Below are positions 43,602 through 52,256 of a DNA stretch of 64,000 nt, one piece after another. The notes under the pieces are model-generated. The model was not told where the DNA came from and made no database searches. It saw only the letters and a list, made by a program, of their open reading frames with translations. Source of the DNA: Phycicoccus sonneratiae. GTDB lineage: Bacteria > Actinomycetota > Actinomycetes > Actinomycetales > Dermatophilaceae. Location of the stretch: the NCBI RefSeq assembly GCF_016887965.1, contig NZ_JAFDVD010000008.1, forward strand, positions 124,001 through 188,000, read 5' to 3'. A program made the translations under genes and the position numbers. Each line of letters starts with the position of its first letter. The stretch's first letter is position 1.

Positions 43602-43978
43602 CGCCCGCCCTGCTCGGTGCCGACGACCCCGAGGTCGACCGCGGGGCAGTCCTTCCAGAGCCGCTCGAGCTCGTAGAACTCGCGCTCCTCGTCGTGCTGG
43701 ACGTGGACGACGATGTCGCCGAAGTCGATGAGCACCCAGCGCCCCTCGCGCTGGCCCTCGCGGCGCACCGGCTTGGAGCCGAGCGCGCGCAGGACGTCCT
43801 CGACCTCGTCGACGATCGAGCCCACCTGGCGCTCGGACTCGGCCGAGACGATGACGAAGACGTCGGTCAGCGCGAGCTGGTCGGAGACGTCGATGCCGCT
43901 GATGGTGGTCGCGAGCTTGTCGGACGCGGCGGTGGCCGCGGCCCGGGCGAGCTCGAGGGAACGGTCGGTCGCTGTCAC
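43598..43978 (-). CDS. rsfS: Ribosome silencing factor RsfS
   Basis: RsfS binds ribosomal protein L14 and blocks 30S/50S joining when nutrients are scarce. This 126-residue protein has the family motifs [22 protein letters not shown] and the C-terminal [31 protein letters not shown] start, four-base overlap with the nadD stop (GTGA), and four-base overlap with the downstream phosphatase gene: the three genes form one tightly coupled operon. Confidence 0.95.
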   Translation of the reverse strand: MTATDRSLELARAAATAASDKLATTISGIDVSDQLALTDVFVIVSAESERQVGSIVDEVEDVLRALGSKPVRREGQREGRWVLIDFGDIVVHVQHDEEREFYELERLWKDCPAVDLGVVGTEQGGR

Positions 43979-44559
43979 GGTGCTCCTCGGTAGAGGTGGT
44001 GCTTGGAGATGTACTGGACGACGCCGTCGGGCACGAGGTACCAGACCGGTTCCCCGGCCCGGACCCGCTCGCGGCAGTCGGTGGACGAGATGGCCATCGC
44101 CGGGACCTCCTGGAGGGTGACCCGGTCGGCCGGCAGCCCGAGCTCGCTCAGCTCGTACCCGGGACGGGTGACCCCGACGAAGCGGGCGAGGCCGAACAGC
44201 TCGTCGGCGTCCTTCCACGACAGGATCTGGGCCAGGGCGTCGGCGCCGGTGATGAAGAACAGCTCGGCGCCTGGGCGCTGGGCCCGCAGGTCGCGCAGGG
44301 TGTCGACGGTGTAGGTGAGGCCCGCGCGGTCGATGTCGACGCGCGAGACGGTGAAGCGCGGGTTGGACGCGGTCGCGACGACGGTCATGAGGTACCGGTG
44401 CTCGGCCGGCGAGACCTCGCGCTCCTCCTTCTGCCACGGCTGGCCGGTGGGGACGAAGACGACCTCGTCGAGCCCGAGCAGCGCCTGGACCTCGGAGGCG
44501 GCGACGAGGTGGCCGTGGTGGACGGGGTCGAAGGTCCCGCCCATCACCCCTAGGCGCAC
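43975..44559 (-). CDS. nadD: Nicotinate-nucleotide adenylyltransferase NadD
   Basis: NadD makes deamido-NAD from nicotinate mononucleotide and ATP. The 194-residue protein begins [21 protein letters not shown], with the H-x-G-H nucleotidyltransferase motif, and ends with [20 protein letters not shown] and [11 protein letters not shown], the family C-terminal signature. I use the GTG at 44559; the ATG at 44544 would cut into the first beta strand. It starts 11 bases after a small membrane protein gene. Confidence 0.94.
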   Translation of the reverse strand: MRLGVMGGTFDPVHHGHLVAASEVQALLGLDEVVFVPTGQPWQKEEREVSPAEHRYLMTVVATASNPRFTVSRVDIDRAGLTYTVDTLRDLRAQRPGAELFFITGADALAQILSWKDADELFGLARFVGVTRPGYELSELGLPADRVTLQEVPAMAISSTDCRERVRAGEPVWYLVPDGVVQYISKHHLYRGAP

Positions 44560-44570
44560 CGGCCGGTCGC

Positions 44571-44795
44571 TCAGTGGTGCCCCGGGTGCTCGGGCCAGTG
44601 CGCGTCGGCGTGCGGCGCGCCGTCGTCGTGGGGGGCCGGCGGCGGGGCGTACTTGTGGTGGGTCCCGCGGAAGGACCACGTGACGCCGAGCAGGAAGGCG
44701 AAGGCCAGCAGCGCGATCACGAGGATGAGCCACGGCGGGATCGGCAGCTCGTGCGCGGCTTCCTCGGCGGCGAGCAGGGTGGCGGTCGTCGACAT
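44571..44795 (-). CDS. Small single-span membrane protein upstream of nadD
   Basis: This 74-residue protein has one membrane segment ([19 protein letters not shown]) and a C-terminal tail rich in His, Pro and Asp ([19 protein letters not shown]) that could bind metal. I recognise no family. It sits 11 bases before nadD and is probably co-transcribed. Three or four DnaA-box-like sequences lie just upstream of its ATG. Confidence 0.7.
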   Translation of the reverse strand: MSTTATLLAAEEAAHELPIPPWLILVIALLAFAFLLGVTWSFRGTHHKYAPPPAPHDDGAPHADAHWPEHPGHH

Positions 44796-44817
44796 GTCGC
44801 CCAGCGTACCGTCCCCG

Positions 44818-44884
44818 TTGTCCACGGATTTCGTCCACAGGGCTGTGCACGGAGGGGGTGTCGAGCACCGGCGGCTGTGGACAT
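44818..44884. promoter_or_regulatory. Cluster of DnaA-box-like sequences
   Basis: TTGTCCACG (44818-44826), TCGTCCACA (44831-44839) and inverted TGTGGACAT (44876-44884) each differ from the consensus TTGTCCACA at one or two bases. A looser copy lies near 44844. Three sites in 67 bases in front of the nadD operon may be a DnaA binding region. Isolated copies of this word are common in such genomes, so the call is tentative. Confidence 0.35.
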
Positions 44885-44927
44885 CCGGGCGCCCCCGCGA
44901 GACGTCCGAGGAACTTCGCGGAACCGC

Positions 44928-44956
44928 TTGTGCCACGCCGTCGGGAGCACTAGAAC
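44928..44956 (+). promoter_or_regulatory. Promoter of the candidate ncRNA
   Basis: TTGTGC at 44928-44933, a 17-base spacer and TAGAAC at 44951-44956 resemble a housekeeping promoter. Transcription would begin near the A at 44964. Confidence 0.5.
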
Positions 44957-44963
44957 AGACCCC

Positions 44964-45280
44964 ACGCCCCCTCGGCGGTCGGAGTCCGAAAGGCCTTCTG
45001 ACGCGGGCCGTCCCGGGGGTGGGTCGTTCGGATAACGGCACTTCGCCCCCTTCCCGGTCCGCCGGGGAGAGGCCGTTCGAACCCTCACGGGGGAGGACGC
45101 CGCGCGCGACGGCGCGGGTGCTGCGGCCGACGGCCCGAGTCGAAGCCCGTCCCCCCGGGGGCGGCGCCACCGTCGCGTGGCAGACCTCTGTGCGGCTCGC
45201 CGCAGGGACCGACCGGCTCGATCTCGACTGGTGGCCGTGCCGCCGGTGGGGGCCCCCGAATCTCATACTCGGGGGCCCTC
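44964..45280 (+). ncRNA. Candidate structured non-coding RNA of about 315 bases
   Basis: The stretch between a promoter-like sequence and a strong hairpin at 45250-45278 has no credible ORF. Its two ends can pair: GCCCCC-T-CGGCGG at 44966-44978 with CCGCCG-GT-GGGGGC at 45240-45253, a closing helix of the kind seen in long-hairpin RNAs such as 6S. The closing helix and the terminator stem share four bases, so they would be alternatives. The glycosyltransferase downstream has its own leaderless promoter, so this is unlikely to be a mere leader. I found no tmRNA, RNase P or SRP RNA core. Confidence 0.4.
45250..45278 (+). terminator. Hairpin ending the candidate ncRNA
   Basis: GGGCCCCCGA and TCGGGGGCCC form a perfect ten-base stem with a nine-base loop. 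It lies in a non-coding region 90 bases before the glycosyltransferase start. Confidence 0.55.
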
Positions 45281-45367
45281 CGTCGTTCGGCGCCCGGATC
45301 CTCGTCCTCACAGCCGGTCCACGGCCGGTTCACGGCGCAGCACAGGCGCCCGCTCTACCCTTGGGCC

Positions 45368-46381
45368 ATGCCCGCCGCGCCCGTCGACCTCAGCGTCGTC
45401 GTCCCCATGTACAACGAGCAGGAGGTCCTCCCCCTGTTCGTCGAGCGGCTGCGCCCGGTCGCCGAGGCCTGGGGGGTCACCTACGAGGTCCTCTGCGTCG
45501 ACGACGGCTCCACCGACGCCACCCCCGTGCTGCTCCAGCGGCTGCGCCGCGAGTGGGACGCCGTGCGCGTCGTGCGGCTGCGGGCCAACGCCGGGCACCA
45601 GGCGGCGATCTCGGCCGGGCTCGCGCGGGCCCGAGGCGCCTACGTCGTCACCATCGACGCCGACCTCCAGGACCCGCCGGAGACCATCGGCGAGATGCTG
45701 CACGTCGCGCGCGAGCAGCACGTCGACGTCGTCTACGGCGTCCGCGAGGACCGCTCCAGCGACACCGCCTTCAAGCGGGTCACCGCGCGCGCCTTCTACC
45801 GCTCGATCCGCGCCCTGTCCGACGTCGACGCCCACGTCGACGCCGGCGACTTCCGGATGATGTCGCGCGCCACCGTCGACGCCGTCAACTCCCTCCCCGA
45901 GTCCAACCGGGTGCTGCGCCTCGTCGTCCCCGCGCTCGGCTTCCCGAGCGCGTCGGCCGGCTACCGCCGGGCACCGCGGGCCGCGGGCGACTCCAAGTAC
46001 CCGCTCGGCAAGATGCTGCGCCTGTCCATCGACGGCGTCACCGGCTTCTCCATCGCCCCGCTGCGCTTCGCGACGTGGCTCGGCCTGCTCGGTGGCGTCG
46101 CCGCCCTCGTCGTGCTCCTCTACGCCGTCGTCGCGATGCTCCTCGGCAACACCCTCCCCGGCTGGACCTCGACCGTCGTCATCGTCTCCGCCGTCGGGGC
46201 CGTCCAGCTGCTGGCGCTCGGCATCCTCGGGGAGTACGTCGGGCGCACCTACTCGGCGCTCCAGGCCCGGCCCGCGTACTTCGTGGCGCACGACAGCCTC
46301 GAGCTCGAGATGCCCACGCCCGTCACCGACGACGACGCCGACGCGGCGTTCGACCGCGTCGTCTCTCAGACCCGGACCTGA
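45368..46381 (+). CDS. Family 2 glycosyltransferase, polyprenyl-phosphate sugar transferase type
   Basis: This 337-residue protein has the GT2 domain ([19 protein letters not shown], then [19 protein letters not shown] as the D-x-D region, and GDFRMMSR) and two C-terminal membrane helices ([21 protein letters not shown] and [20 protein letters not shown]). This is the layout of GtrB/DPM1-like enzymes that make polyprenyl-phosphate sugars. A TACCCT box seven bases before the ATG suggests a leaderless mRNA. Its last 16 bases overlap the end of proA on the other strand. Confidence 0.9.
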   Translation: MPAAPVDLSVVVPMYNEQEVLPLFVERLRPVAEAWGVTYEVLCVDDGSTDATPVLLQRLRREWDAVRVVRLRANAGHQAAISAGLARARGAYVVTIDADLQDPPETIGEMLHVAREQHVDVVYGVREDRSSDTAFKRVTARAFYRSIRALSDVDAHVDAGDFRMMSRATVDAVNSLPESNRVLRLVVPALGFPSASAGYRRAPRAAGDSKYPLGKMLRLSIDGVTGFSIAPLRFATWLGLLGGVAALVVLLYAVVAMLLGNTLPGWTSTVVIVSAVGAVQLLALGILGEYVGRTYSALQARPAYFVAHDSLELEMPTPVTDDDADAAFDRVVSQTRT

Positions 46382-47658
46382 CCGTCCCCCTCGACGACCC
46401 ACTTGGTCGTCGTCAGCTCGGGCAGGGCCATCGGCCCGCGCGCGTGCAGCTTCTGGGTCGAGATGCCGATCTCGGCGCCGAACCCGAACTCGCCGCCGTC
46501 GGTGAAGCGCGTGCTCGCGTTGACCATGACGGCCGCCGCGTCGACCTCGGCGGTGAACCGCCGGGCCGCGGCGCGGTCCTCGGTGACGATGGCCTCGGTG
46601 TGCCCGGAGCCGAAGCGGCGGATGTGCGCGAGCGCGGCGTCGAGGTCGTCGACGACACCGACCGACATCTCGAGGCCGTGGAACTCGGTGGCGAAGTGCT
46701 CGTCGGTGGCGGTGTCGTGCCGGACGCCGGCGGCGTCGGCGCGGGTGCCCGAGGCGGCGTCGGTGTGCAGGGCGACCCCCTCGGCCGACAGGGCGGCGAG
46801 GGCCTTGGGGAGGAAGGCGTCGGCGACGTCCCGGTGCACGAGGAGGGACTCGGCGGCGTTGCAGACGCTCGGCCGGTGGGTCTTGGCGTTGACGGCGATG
46901 GCGAGGGCCTTGTCGAGGTCCGCGCGGGCGTCGACGTAGACGTGGCAGTTGCCGACGCCGGTCTCGATGACGGGGACGGTCGACCCCGTGACGACGGCCT
47001 CGATGAGGTCGGCTCCCCCGCGCGGGATGAGCAGGTCGACGAGGCCGCGGGCGGTCATCAGGGCGTGGACGGCGCCGTGGCCGCCCTCGAGCAGGCCGAC
47101 GGCGTCGGCGGGAAGGCCGTGCGCCTCGAGAGCACGGCGCAGGACACCGACGAGGGCGCGGTTGGTGTCGGCGGCCGCACTCCCCCCGCGCAGCAGGACG
47201 GCGTTGCCGGACTTCAGGCCGAGCGCGGCGGCGTCGACGGTGACGTTGGGCCGGGCCTCGTAGATCATCCCGACGACGCCCATCGGCACCCGGACCTGGC
47301 GGATCTGGAGGCCGTTGGCGAGGGTCGAGCCCCGGACCACCTCGCCGACGGGGTCCGGCAGGGCGGCGATGTCGCGGACGGCCGAGGCGACGGCGGCGAC
47401 GCGCGCGGCGTCGAGGCGCAGGCGGTCCTGGAGGCTCTCGGGCATCCCGTGCTCGCGGCCCCGGGCGAGGTCGCGGGCGTTGGCCTCGACGACCTCGTCC
47501 GTGGCGGCGTCGAGGGCGTCGGCGAGGGCGAGCAGGGCGGCGTCCTTCTCGGCCCGGCTGAGCAGGGCGAGCCGGCGGGAGGCGGTGCGGGCGGCCTCGG
47601 CGAGGACGCGGACCTGCTCGACGTCGGCGGCGTCGGCGGTGGTGGTGCGCTCGGACAT
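46366..47658 (-). CDS. proA: Glutamate-5-semialdehyde dehydrogenase ProA
   Basis: ProA reduces gamma-glutamyl phosphate to the semialdehyde in proline synthesis. This 430-residue protein has the family motifs [35 protein letters not shown], the catalytic Cys in [15 protein letters not shown], and [20 protein letters not shown] near the end. proB lies upstream on the same strand, separated only by the divergently placed pyridoxal kinase gene and a palindromic repeat. The neighbours suggest insertion into an ancestral proB-proA pair. Confidence 0.96.
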   Translation of the reverse strand: MSERTTTADAADVEQVRVLAEAARTASRRLALLSRAEKDAALLALADALDAATDEVVEANARDLARGREHGMPESLQDRLRLDAARVAAVASAVRDIAALPDPVGEVVRGSTLANGLQIRQVRVPMGVVGMIYEARPNVTVDAAALGLKSGNAVLLRGGSAAADTNRALVGVLRRALEAHGLPADAVGLLEGGHGAVHALMTARGLVDLLIPRGGADLIEAVVTGSTVPVIETGVGNCHVYVDARADLDKALAIAVNAKTHRPSVCNAAESLLVHRDVADAFLPKALAALSAEGVALHTDAASGTRADAAGVRHDTATDEHFATEFHGLEMSVGVVDDLDAALAHIRRFGSGHTEAIVTEDRAAARRFTAEVDAAAVMVNASTRFTDGGEFGFGAEIGISTQKLHARGPMALPELTTTKWVVEGDGQVRV

Positions 47659-47732
47659 GGGTCAAGGGTAGGCCGGGCCTGCGGGGTCGGCCGCGGGGCT
47701 CTCGGCGCGCGGGACGGTGACAGGATGGACCG

Positions 47733-48587
47733 GTGACGACGATCCTCTCCATCCAGTCCTCCGTCGCGTACGGCCACGTCGGCAACTCCGCGGCGGTCTT
47801 CCCGCTCCAGCGACTCGGCGTCGAGGTCTGGCCGGTGCACACCGTCCACTTCTCGAACCACACCGGGTACGGCGCGTGGCGGGGGCCGCTCATGGCGCCG
47901 GAGGACGTGCGCGAGGTGGTCACCGGCATCGAGGAGCGCGAGGCCCTCGGCGAGGTCGACGCCGTGCTGTCCGGCTACCAGGGCGGTGAGCAGATCGGCG
48001 AGGTGATCCTCGACGCGGTCGCCCGCACCAAGGCCGCGAACCCGTCGGCGATCTACGCCTGCGACCCGGTGATGGGGAACGCGAAGTCCGGATGCTTCGT
48101 GCACCCGGCCATCCCGGTCCTGTTGCGCGAGAAGGTCGTTCCGCAGGCCGACCTCATCACGCCCAATCAGTTCGAGCTGGGGTTCCTCACCGGGACCGAG
48201 CCGGGTGACCTCGACTCGACGCTGGCCTCCGTCGAGGCGGCGCGGGCGATGGGTCCGTCGACGGTGCTCGTGACGTCGGTGCTGCGCCCGGACCGGCCGG
48301 CGGACACCATCGAGATGCTCGCGGCCCACGACGACGGCGCGTGGATGGTCCGGACCCCGCAGCTGCCGCTCAAGGCCAACGGGTCGGGGGACGTGACGGC
48401 GGCGCTCTTCACGGCGCACCTGCTCGAGACCGGTGACGCCGGGGTCGCGCTCGGGCGCACGGTGTCGTCGGTGTTCGACCTGCTGCAGACCACGCTCGAC
48501 TCCGGGCGGCGCGAGCTCCAGCTCGTGCAGAGCCAGACGGCCATCGCCGAGCCGCGGATGCAGTTCGAGGTCGAGCGCCTCCACTGA
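47733..48587 (+). CDS. pdxY: Pyridoxal kinase, PdxY type
   Basis: This 284-residue ribokinase-fold enzyme phosphorylates pyridoxal to pyridoxal 5'-phosphate. It shows ILSIQSSVAYGHVGNSAAVF at the N-terminus, SGYQGG and YACDPVMGN in the middle, ITPNQFELGFLTG, and the ATP anion-hole motif KANGSGDVTAALF. It lies on the opposite strand between proB and proA. Its start is 74 bases from the proA start (divergent) and its 3' end faces the proB 3' end across a palindromic repeat. Confidence 0.93.
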   Translation: MTTILSIQSSVAYGHVGNSAAVFPLQRLGVEVWPVHTVHFSNHTGYGAWRGPLMAPEDVREVVTGIEEREALGEVDAVLSGYQGGEQIGEVILDAVARTKAANPSAIYACDPVMGNAKSGCFVHPAIPVLLREKVVPQADLITPNQFELGFLTGTEPGDLDSTLASVEAARAMGPSTVLVTSVLRPDRPADTIEMLAAHDDGAWMVRTPQLPLKANGSGDVTAALFTAHLLETGDAGVALGRTVSSVFDLLQTTLDSGRRELQLVQSQTAIAEPRMQFEVERLH

Positions 48588-48609
48588 CGCGCCCCGCGCA
48601 GCCGGACCT

Positions 48610-48700
48610 CACGCGTATCGGGTGACCCGATAAGGCTGCGCTGACCCCGGGAACGGTTCCGGGGCACAGCACGGTCGTATCGGGTGACCCGATACGCGTG
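48610..48700. repeat. Nested palindromic element between pdxY and proB
   Basis: Two 23-base arms (48610-48632 and 48678-48700) are inverted copies with one mismatch, and each contains the palindrome TATCGGGTGACCCGATA. Between them, CCCCGG/CCGGGG at 48645-48664 forms an inner hairpin. The element separates convergent genes and could act as a two-way terminator. Its build (palindrome, central stem, palindrome) parallels the unrelated element at 35116-35257. Confidence 0.8.
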
Positions 48701-48712
48701 TGACTCGTGGGG

Positions 48713-49855
48713 TCAGAGGATGACGAGGTCGTCGCGGTGCACGACCTCGCGCTCGTACTCCGGGCCGAGCTCGCGGGCCAGGTCGCGGGTCGAGCGGCCG
48801 AGCAGCCGGGGCAGCACGCCCGAGGAGTAGTTGACGAGCCCGCGCCCGATGACCCGCCCGTCGGCGGCGCAGACGTCGACCGGCTCGCCCGGCCCGAAGG
48901 TGCCCTCGACCTCGACGATGCCCGCCGGCAGCAGCGACTTCCGGCGCTCGGTGACGGCCGCGACCGCGCCGTCGTCGATGACCAGCCGGCCGCGCGCGGT
49001 CGTCGCGTGCGCCAGCCAGCGCTTGCGCGAGGCCCGCGTGGCCGCCGCGGGCGCGAAGACCGTGCCGACGTCCGCTCCGGCCAGCGCCGCACCGACGTCG
49101 GGCAGCCGGGTGAGCAGCGTCGGCACCCCGGCCGCTCCGGCGATGCCCGCGGCCTCGACCTTGGTGACCATCCCGCCGCTGCCGACCGCCGAGCCGGTGC
49201 CGCCGATGGTCACCGACTCGAGGTCCTCGGTCGTCGCGACGAACGGCACCCGCCGGGAGCCCGCCTGCGACGGCGGACCGTCGTGGAGCGCGTCGACGTC
49301 GGTGAGCAGGACGAGCCCGTCGGCCCCGACGAGGTCGGCGACGAGCGCCGCGAGCCGGTCGTTGTCGCCGAAGCGGATCTCGTGCGTCGCCACGGTGTCG
49401 TTCTCGTTGACGATCGGGACGATGCCGAGCTCGAGGAGCCGCTCGAGGGTGCGCCGCGCGTTCGTGTAGTGCGAGCGACGCGTCGTGTCGTCGGCGGTGA
49501 GCAGCACCTGCCCGACGGTGAGCCCGTGCCGCGAGAACGCCGCCTGATAGGCCGCGACGAGCGCTCCCTGCCCCACCGAGGCCGCGGCCTGCTGGGTGGC
49601 GAGGTCGGTGGGACGGCGCGACAGCCCGAGCGGGCCGATGCCCGCCGCGATGGCGCCCGACGAGACGAGGACGACCTGCCGGCCGGCGACCCGGCGAGCG
49701 GCCAGCGCGTCGACGAGCGCGCCCAGCGCACCGACGTCGAGGTGGCCGCCGTCCGCGCTCGTCAGCGACGACGACCCGACCTTGACGACGAGGCGGCGGG
49801 CCTCCCCCACGGCATGCCGCAGCGCGGCGGCGGAGGCGGTGGGAGCGGTCGTCAT
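48713..49855 (-). CDS. proB: Glutamate 5-kinase ProB
   Basis: ProB phosphorylates glutamate in the first step of proline synthesis. This 380-residue protein has the amino-acid-kinase domain (RLVVKVGSSSLTS, VLVSSGAIAAGIGPL, IVNENDTVATHEI, GTGSAVGSGGMVTKVEAA) and a C-terminal PUA domain (about 290-370). The start is five bases from the obgE stop, so it is the last gene of the rplU-rpmA-obgE-proB series. Feedback inhibition by proline is typical of the family. Confidence 0.96.
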   Translation of the reverse strand: MTTAPTASAAALRHAVGEARRLVVKVGSSSLTSADGGHLDVGALGALVDALAARRVAGRQVVLVSSGAIAAGIGPLGLSRRPTDLATQQAAASVGQGALVAAYQAAFSRHGLTVGQVLLTADDTTRRSHYTNARRTLERLLELGIVPIVNENDTVATHEIRFGDNDRLAALVADLVGADGLVLLTDVDALHDGPPSQAGSRRVPFVATTEDLESVTIGGTGSAVGSGGMVTKVEAAGIAGAAGVPTLLTRLPDVGAALAGADVGTVFAPAAATRASRKRWLAHATTARGRLVIDDGAVAAVTERRKSLLPAGIVEVEGTFGPGEPVDVCAADGRVIGRGLVNYSSGVLPRLLGRSTRDLARELGPEYEREVVHRDDLVIL

Positions 49856-49860
49856 CGGGC

Positions 49861-51384
49861 TCAGTCCTCGGACTCGGTGTTCGCCCAGTGCCCGGCCCGC
49901 CGCTCGGCGGCGAGCTCGTCGCGCGCGGCGGTCTGGGCGTCCTTGCGGGCGTGGAACTCCTCGCGCTTCTCCGAGCGGGTCTTGCGCCCGGACTCCTCGA
50001 AGCGCACGTCGCTGCCCCGCGGCCCGGAGAGCAGCTCGGCGCCGGCGGCCATCGTCGGCTCCCAGTCGAAGACGACGGCGTTGTCCTCGGGCCCGATGAG
50101 CACGGTCGACCCGGCGACCGCCCCGGCCTTGAGCAGCTCGTCCTCGACCCCGAGGCGGTTGAGCCGGTCGGCGAGGTAGCCGACGGCCTCGTCGTTCGAG
50201 AAGTCGGTCTGGCGGACCCAGCGGGTGGGCCGCTCGCCGAGGACGCGGAACAGCTCGCCGTCGGAGGTCCGCTCGCGGCGCACGTGGAAACCGCTGTCGT
50301 CGACGGCCTTCGGGCGGATGACGACGCGCGGGCGCTCGACGACCGCGGCCTCGAGCTCGGCCCGGGCCTCGGCGACGTGGCGCGCGAGGGCGAAGGTCAG
50401 CTCCTTGAGCCCGAGGTGCGCCACGGCGGAGACCGTGAAGACCTCGAGCCCGCGCTCCTGCAGCATCGGGGTGACCATCTCGGCGAGCTCGCGGGCCTCG
50501 GGCACGTCGGCCTTGTTGAGGACGACGATGCGCGTGCGCTCGGACAGCGGGCGGCCGCCGAGGCTGTCGTCGGTGACGTAGGCGGCGAGCTCGGCCTCGA
50601 TGACGTCGAGGTCGGTCAGCGGGTCGCGGCCGGGCTCGAGGGTGGCGCAGTCGACGACGTGGACGAGCACCGAGCAGCGCTCGACGTGCCGGAGGAACTC
50701 CAGGCCCAGGCCCTTGCCCTCGCTGGCACCGGGGATGAGCCCGGGCACGTCGGCGATCGTGAAGCGCGCGCTGCCGGCCGTCACGACCCCGAGGTTCGGG
50801 ACGAGGGTGGTGAACGGGTAGTCGGCGATCTTCGGCTTGGCCGCCGAGAGCACCGAGACGAGCGAGGACTTGCCGGCCGACGGGAACCCGATGAGCGCGA
50901 CGTCGGCGAGCGACTTCAGCTCGAGGACGACGTCGAGGTCCTCCCCCGGCTCGCCGAGCAGGGCGAACCCGGGTGCCTTGCGCCGCGCGCTCGCCAGGGC
51001 CTTGTTGCCGAGACCGCCGCGGCCGCCGCGGGCGAGCACGACGGAGGCGTCGTGCCCGACGAGGTCGGCGACGACCTCGCCGGTGCCGTCCTTGACGACC
51101 GTGCCCTCGGGGACGGGCAGGACGAGGTCGGCACCGTCGGCGCCGTTGCGCTCGTCACCGGCGCCCGGGCGGCCGTTCTCGGCGCGCCGGTGCGGCGTGT
51201 GGTGGTAGTCGAGGAGCGTCGTGGCCTGCGGGTCGACGGCGAGGACGACCGAGCCGCCCCGGCCGCCGTTGCCGCCGTCCGGCCCGCCCAGCGGCTTGAA
51301 CTTCTCGCGCTTGACCGACGCCACGCCGTGCCCGCCGTTGCCGGCGGAGACGTGGAGGACGACGCGGTCGACGAAGGTCGCCAT
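49861..51384 (-). CDS. obgE: GTPase Obg/CgtA
   Basis: Obg is a ribosome-assembly and stress GTPase. This 507-residue protein has the glycine-rich Obg fold ([15 protein letters not shown] through [14 protein letters not shown]), the G domain with G1 [13 protein letters not shown], switch [12 protein letters not shown]3 DVPGLI and G4 NKAD, then an OCT domain and a charged tail. The ATG at 51384 is chosen because the longer frame starts inside a perfect palindrome. It follows rplU and rpmA in the conserved order. Confidence 0.97.
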   Translation of the reverse strand: MATFVDRVVLHVSAGNGGHGVASVKREKFKPLGGPDGGNGGRGGSVVLAVDPQATTLLDYHHTPHRRAENGRPGAGDERNGADGADLVLPVPEGTVVKDGTGEVVADLVGHDASVVLARGGRGGLGNKALASARRKAPGFALLGEPGEDLDVVLELKSLADVALIGFPSAGKSSLVSVLSAAKPKIADYPFTTLVPNLGVVTAGSARFTIADVPGLIPGASEGKGLGLEFLRHVERCSVLVHVVDCATLEPGRDPLTDLDVIEAELAAYVTDDSLGGRPLSERTRIVVLNKADVPEARELAEMVTPMLQERGLEVFTVSAVAHLGLKELTFALARHVAEARAELEAAVVERPRVVIRPKAVDDSGFHVRRERTSDGELFRVLGERPTRWVRQTDFSNDEAVGYLADRLNRLGVEDELLKAGAVAGSTVLIGPEDNAVVFDWEPTMAAGAELLSGPRGSDVRFEESGRKTRSEKREEFHARKDAQTAARDELAAERRAGHWANTESED

Positions 51385-51417
51385 CGAGGGGGGTGCTCCT
51401 GACTGGGAGGGGGAACG

Positions 51418-51451
51418 CGTGAGGGGCGGGCCGGCCGGCCCGCCCCTCACG
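51418..51451. terminator. 34-base perfect palindrome between rpmA and obgE
   Basis: The 34 bases at 51418-51451 are exactly self-complementary, with GGGGCGGGCC in the arm, and would form a 15-base stem with a four-base loop. It lies 40 bases after rpmA and 34 before obgE. It is probably a partial terminator that lowers obgE-proB expression relative to the ribosomal protein genes. Confidence 0.65.
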
Positions 51452-51490
51452 ACGTGGTGCGTGGTGCCGGGCGCGGGCCCGGCGACGTCG

Positions 51491-51757
51491 TCACTCGGCG
51501 GCGACGGCCACCGGGAGGACGTTGACGGTCTTGCGACCGCGCTTGGTGCCGAAGGTCACCGCACCGGGGACGAGCGCGAACAGCGTGTCGTCGCCGCCGC
51601 GGCCGACGCCGTCACCGGGGTGGAAGTGGGTACCGCGCTGGCGGACGATGATCTCGCCGGCCTTGACGACCTGGCCGCCGTAGCGCTTGACGCCGAGGTA
51701 CTGGGCGTTGCTGTCACGACCGTTGCGGGTCGAGGACGCACCCTTCTTGTGTGCCAT
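51491..51757 (-). CDS. rpmA: Ribosomal protein bL27
   Basis: This is a complete 88-residue L27. The N-terminus [16 protein letters not shown] reaches toward the peptidyl-transferase centre, and [22 protein letters not shown] and [16 protein letters not shown] are family signatures. It starts 33 bases after the rplU stop and is co-transcribed with it. Confidence 0.98.
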   Translation of the reverse strand: MAHKKGASSTRNGRDSNAQYLGVKRYGGQVVKAGEIIVRQRGTHFHPGDGVGRGGDDTLFALVPGAVTFGTKRGRKTVNVLPVAVAAE

Positions 51758-51790
51758 GTCTGTAGTCCTTAGTCCGTGAGGATCGCGCGG

Positions 51791-52099
51791 TCAGGCGTCG
51801 ATCGCGGTGATCTTGACCTGGGTGAGCGGCTGGCGGTGGCCCTGGCGCTTCCGGTAGCCGGTCTTGTTCTTGTACTTGAGGATCGTGATCTTCGGACCCT
51901 TGGCGGCCTTGACGACCTCGGCCGTGACCGTGACCTTCGCGAGCTTGCCGGCGTCGCTGGTGACGGTGGCGCCGTCGACGACGAGGAGGGGCTGCAGCTG
52001 GATCTTGTCGCCGGCCTCGCCGGACGTCTTGTCGATGAGCAGGACGTCGCCGACGGAGACCTTCTCCTGGCGACCACCCGCGCGCACAATCGCGTACAC
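51791..52099 (-). CDS. rplU: Ribosomal protein bL21
   Basis: This is a complete 102-residue L21: [20 protein letters not shown] at the start and [20 protein letters not shown] near the end, the 23S rRNA-binding segment. The GTG at 52099 is the only start that gives the standard N-terminus. A promoter near 52200-52229 and a leader of about 95 bases precede it. Confidence 0.98.
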   Translation of the reverse strand: MYAIVRAGGRQEKVSVGDVLLIDKTSGEAGDKIQLQPLLVVDGATVTSDAGKLAKVTVTAEVVKAAKGPKITILKYKNKTGYRKRQGHRQPLTQVKITAIDA

Positions 52100-52199
52100 G
52101 TTCGATCTCACTTCCTGTTCGGGCGCGCTCTCTGTGACCGGCCGGTCGCGACCCCGTGGACGACACGGGACACCGACGCGGTGGGCGCACCGACTCACC

Positions 52200-52229
52200 A
52201 GAGTACCGGCGGGCGGGGCGGCCCTCCAA
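52200..52229 (-). promoter_or_regulatory. rplU promoter
   Basis: On the minus strand TTGGAG (52229-52224), an 18-base spacer and TACTCT (52205-52200) form a likely promoter that overlaps the terminator hairpin of the upstream RNase gene. Confidence 0.5.
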
Positions 52230-52250
52230 ATCCTGGAGGCCGCCCCGCCC
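52211..52250 (-). terminator. Terminator of the RNase E/G gene
   Basis: GGGCGGGGCGGCC and TCCA pair with TGGA and GGCCGCCCCGCCC in a 17-base stem with one bulged C and a short AT-rich loop. It begins seven bases after the stop codon. Confidence 0.75.
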
Positions 52251-52256
52251 CGGCGC

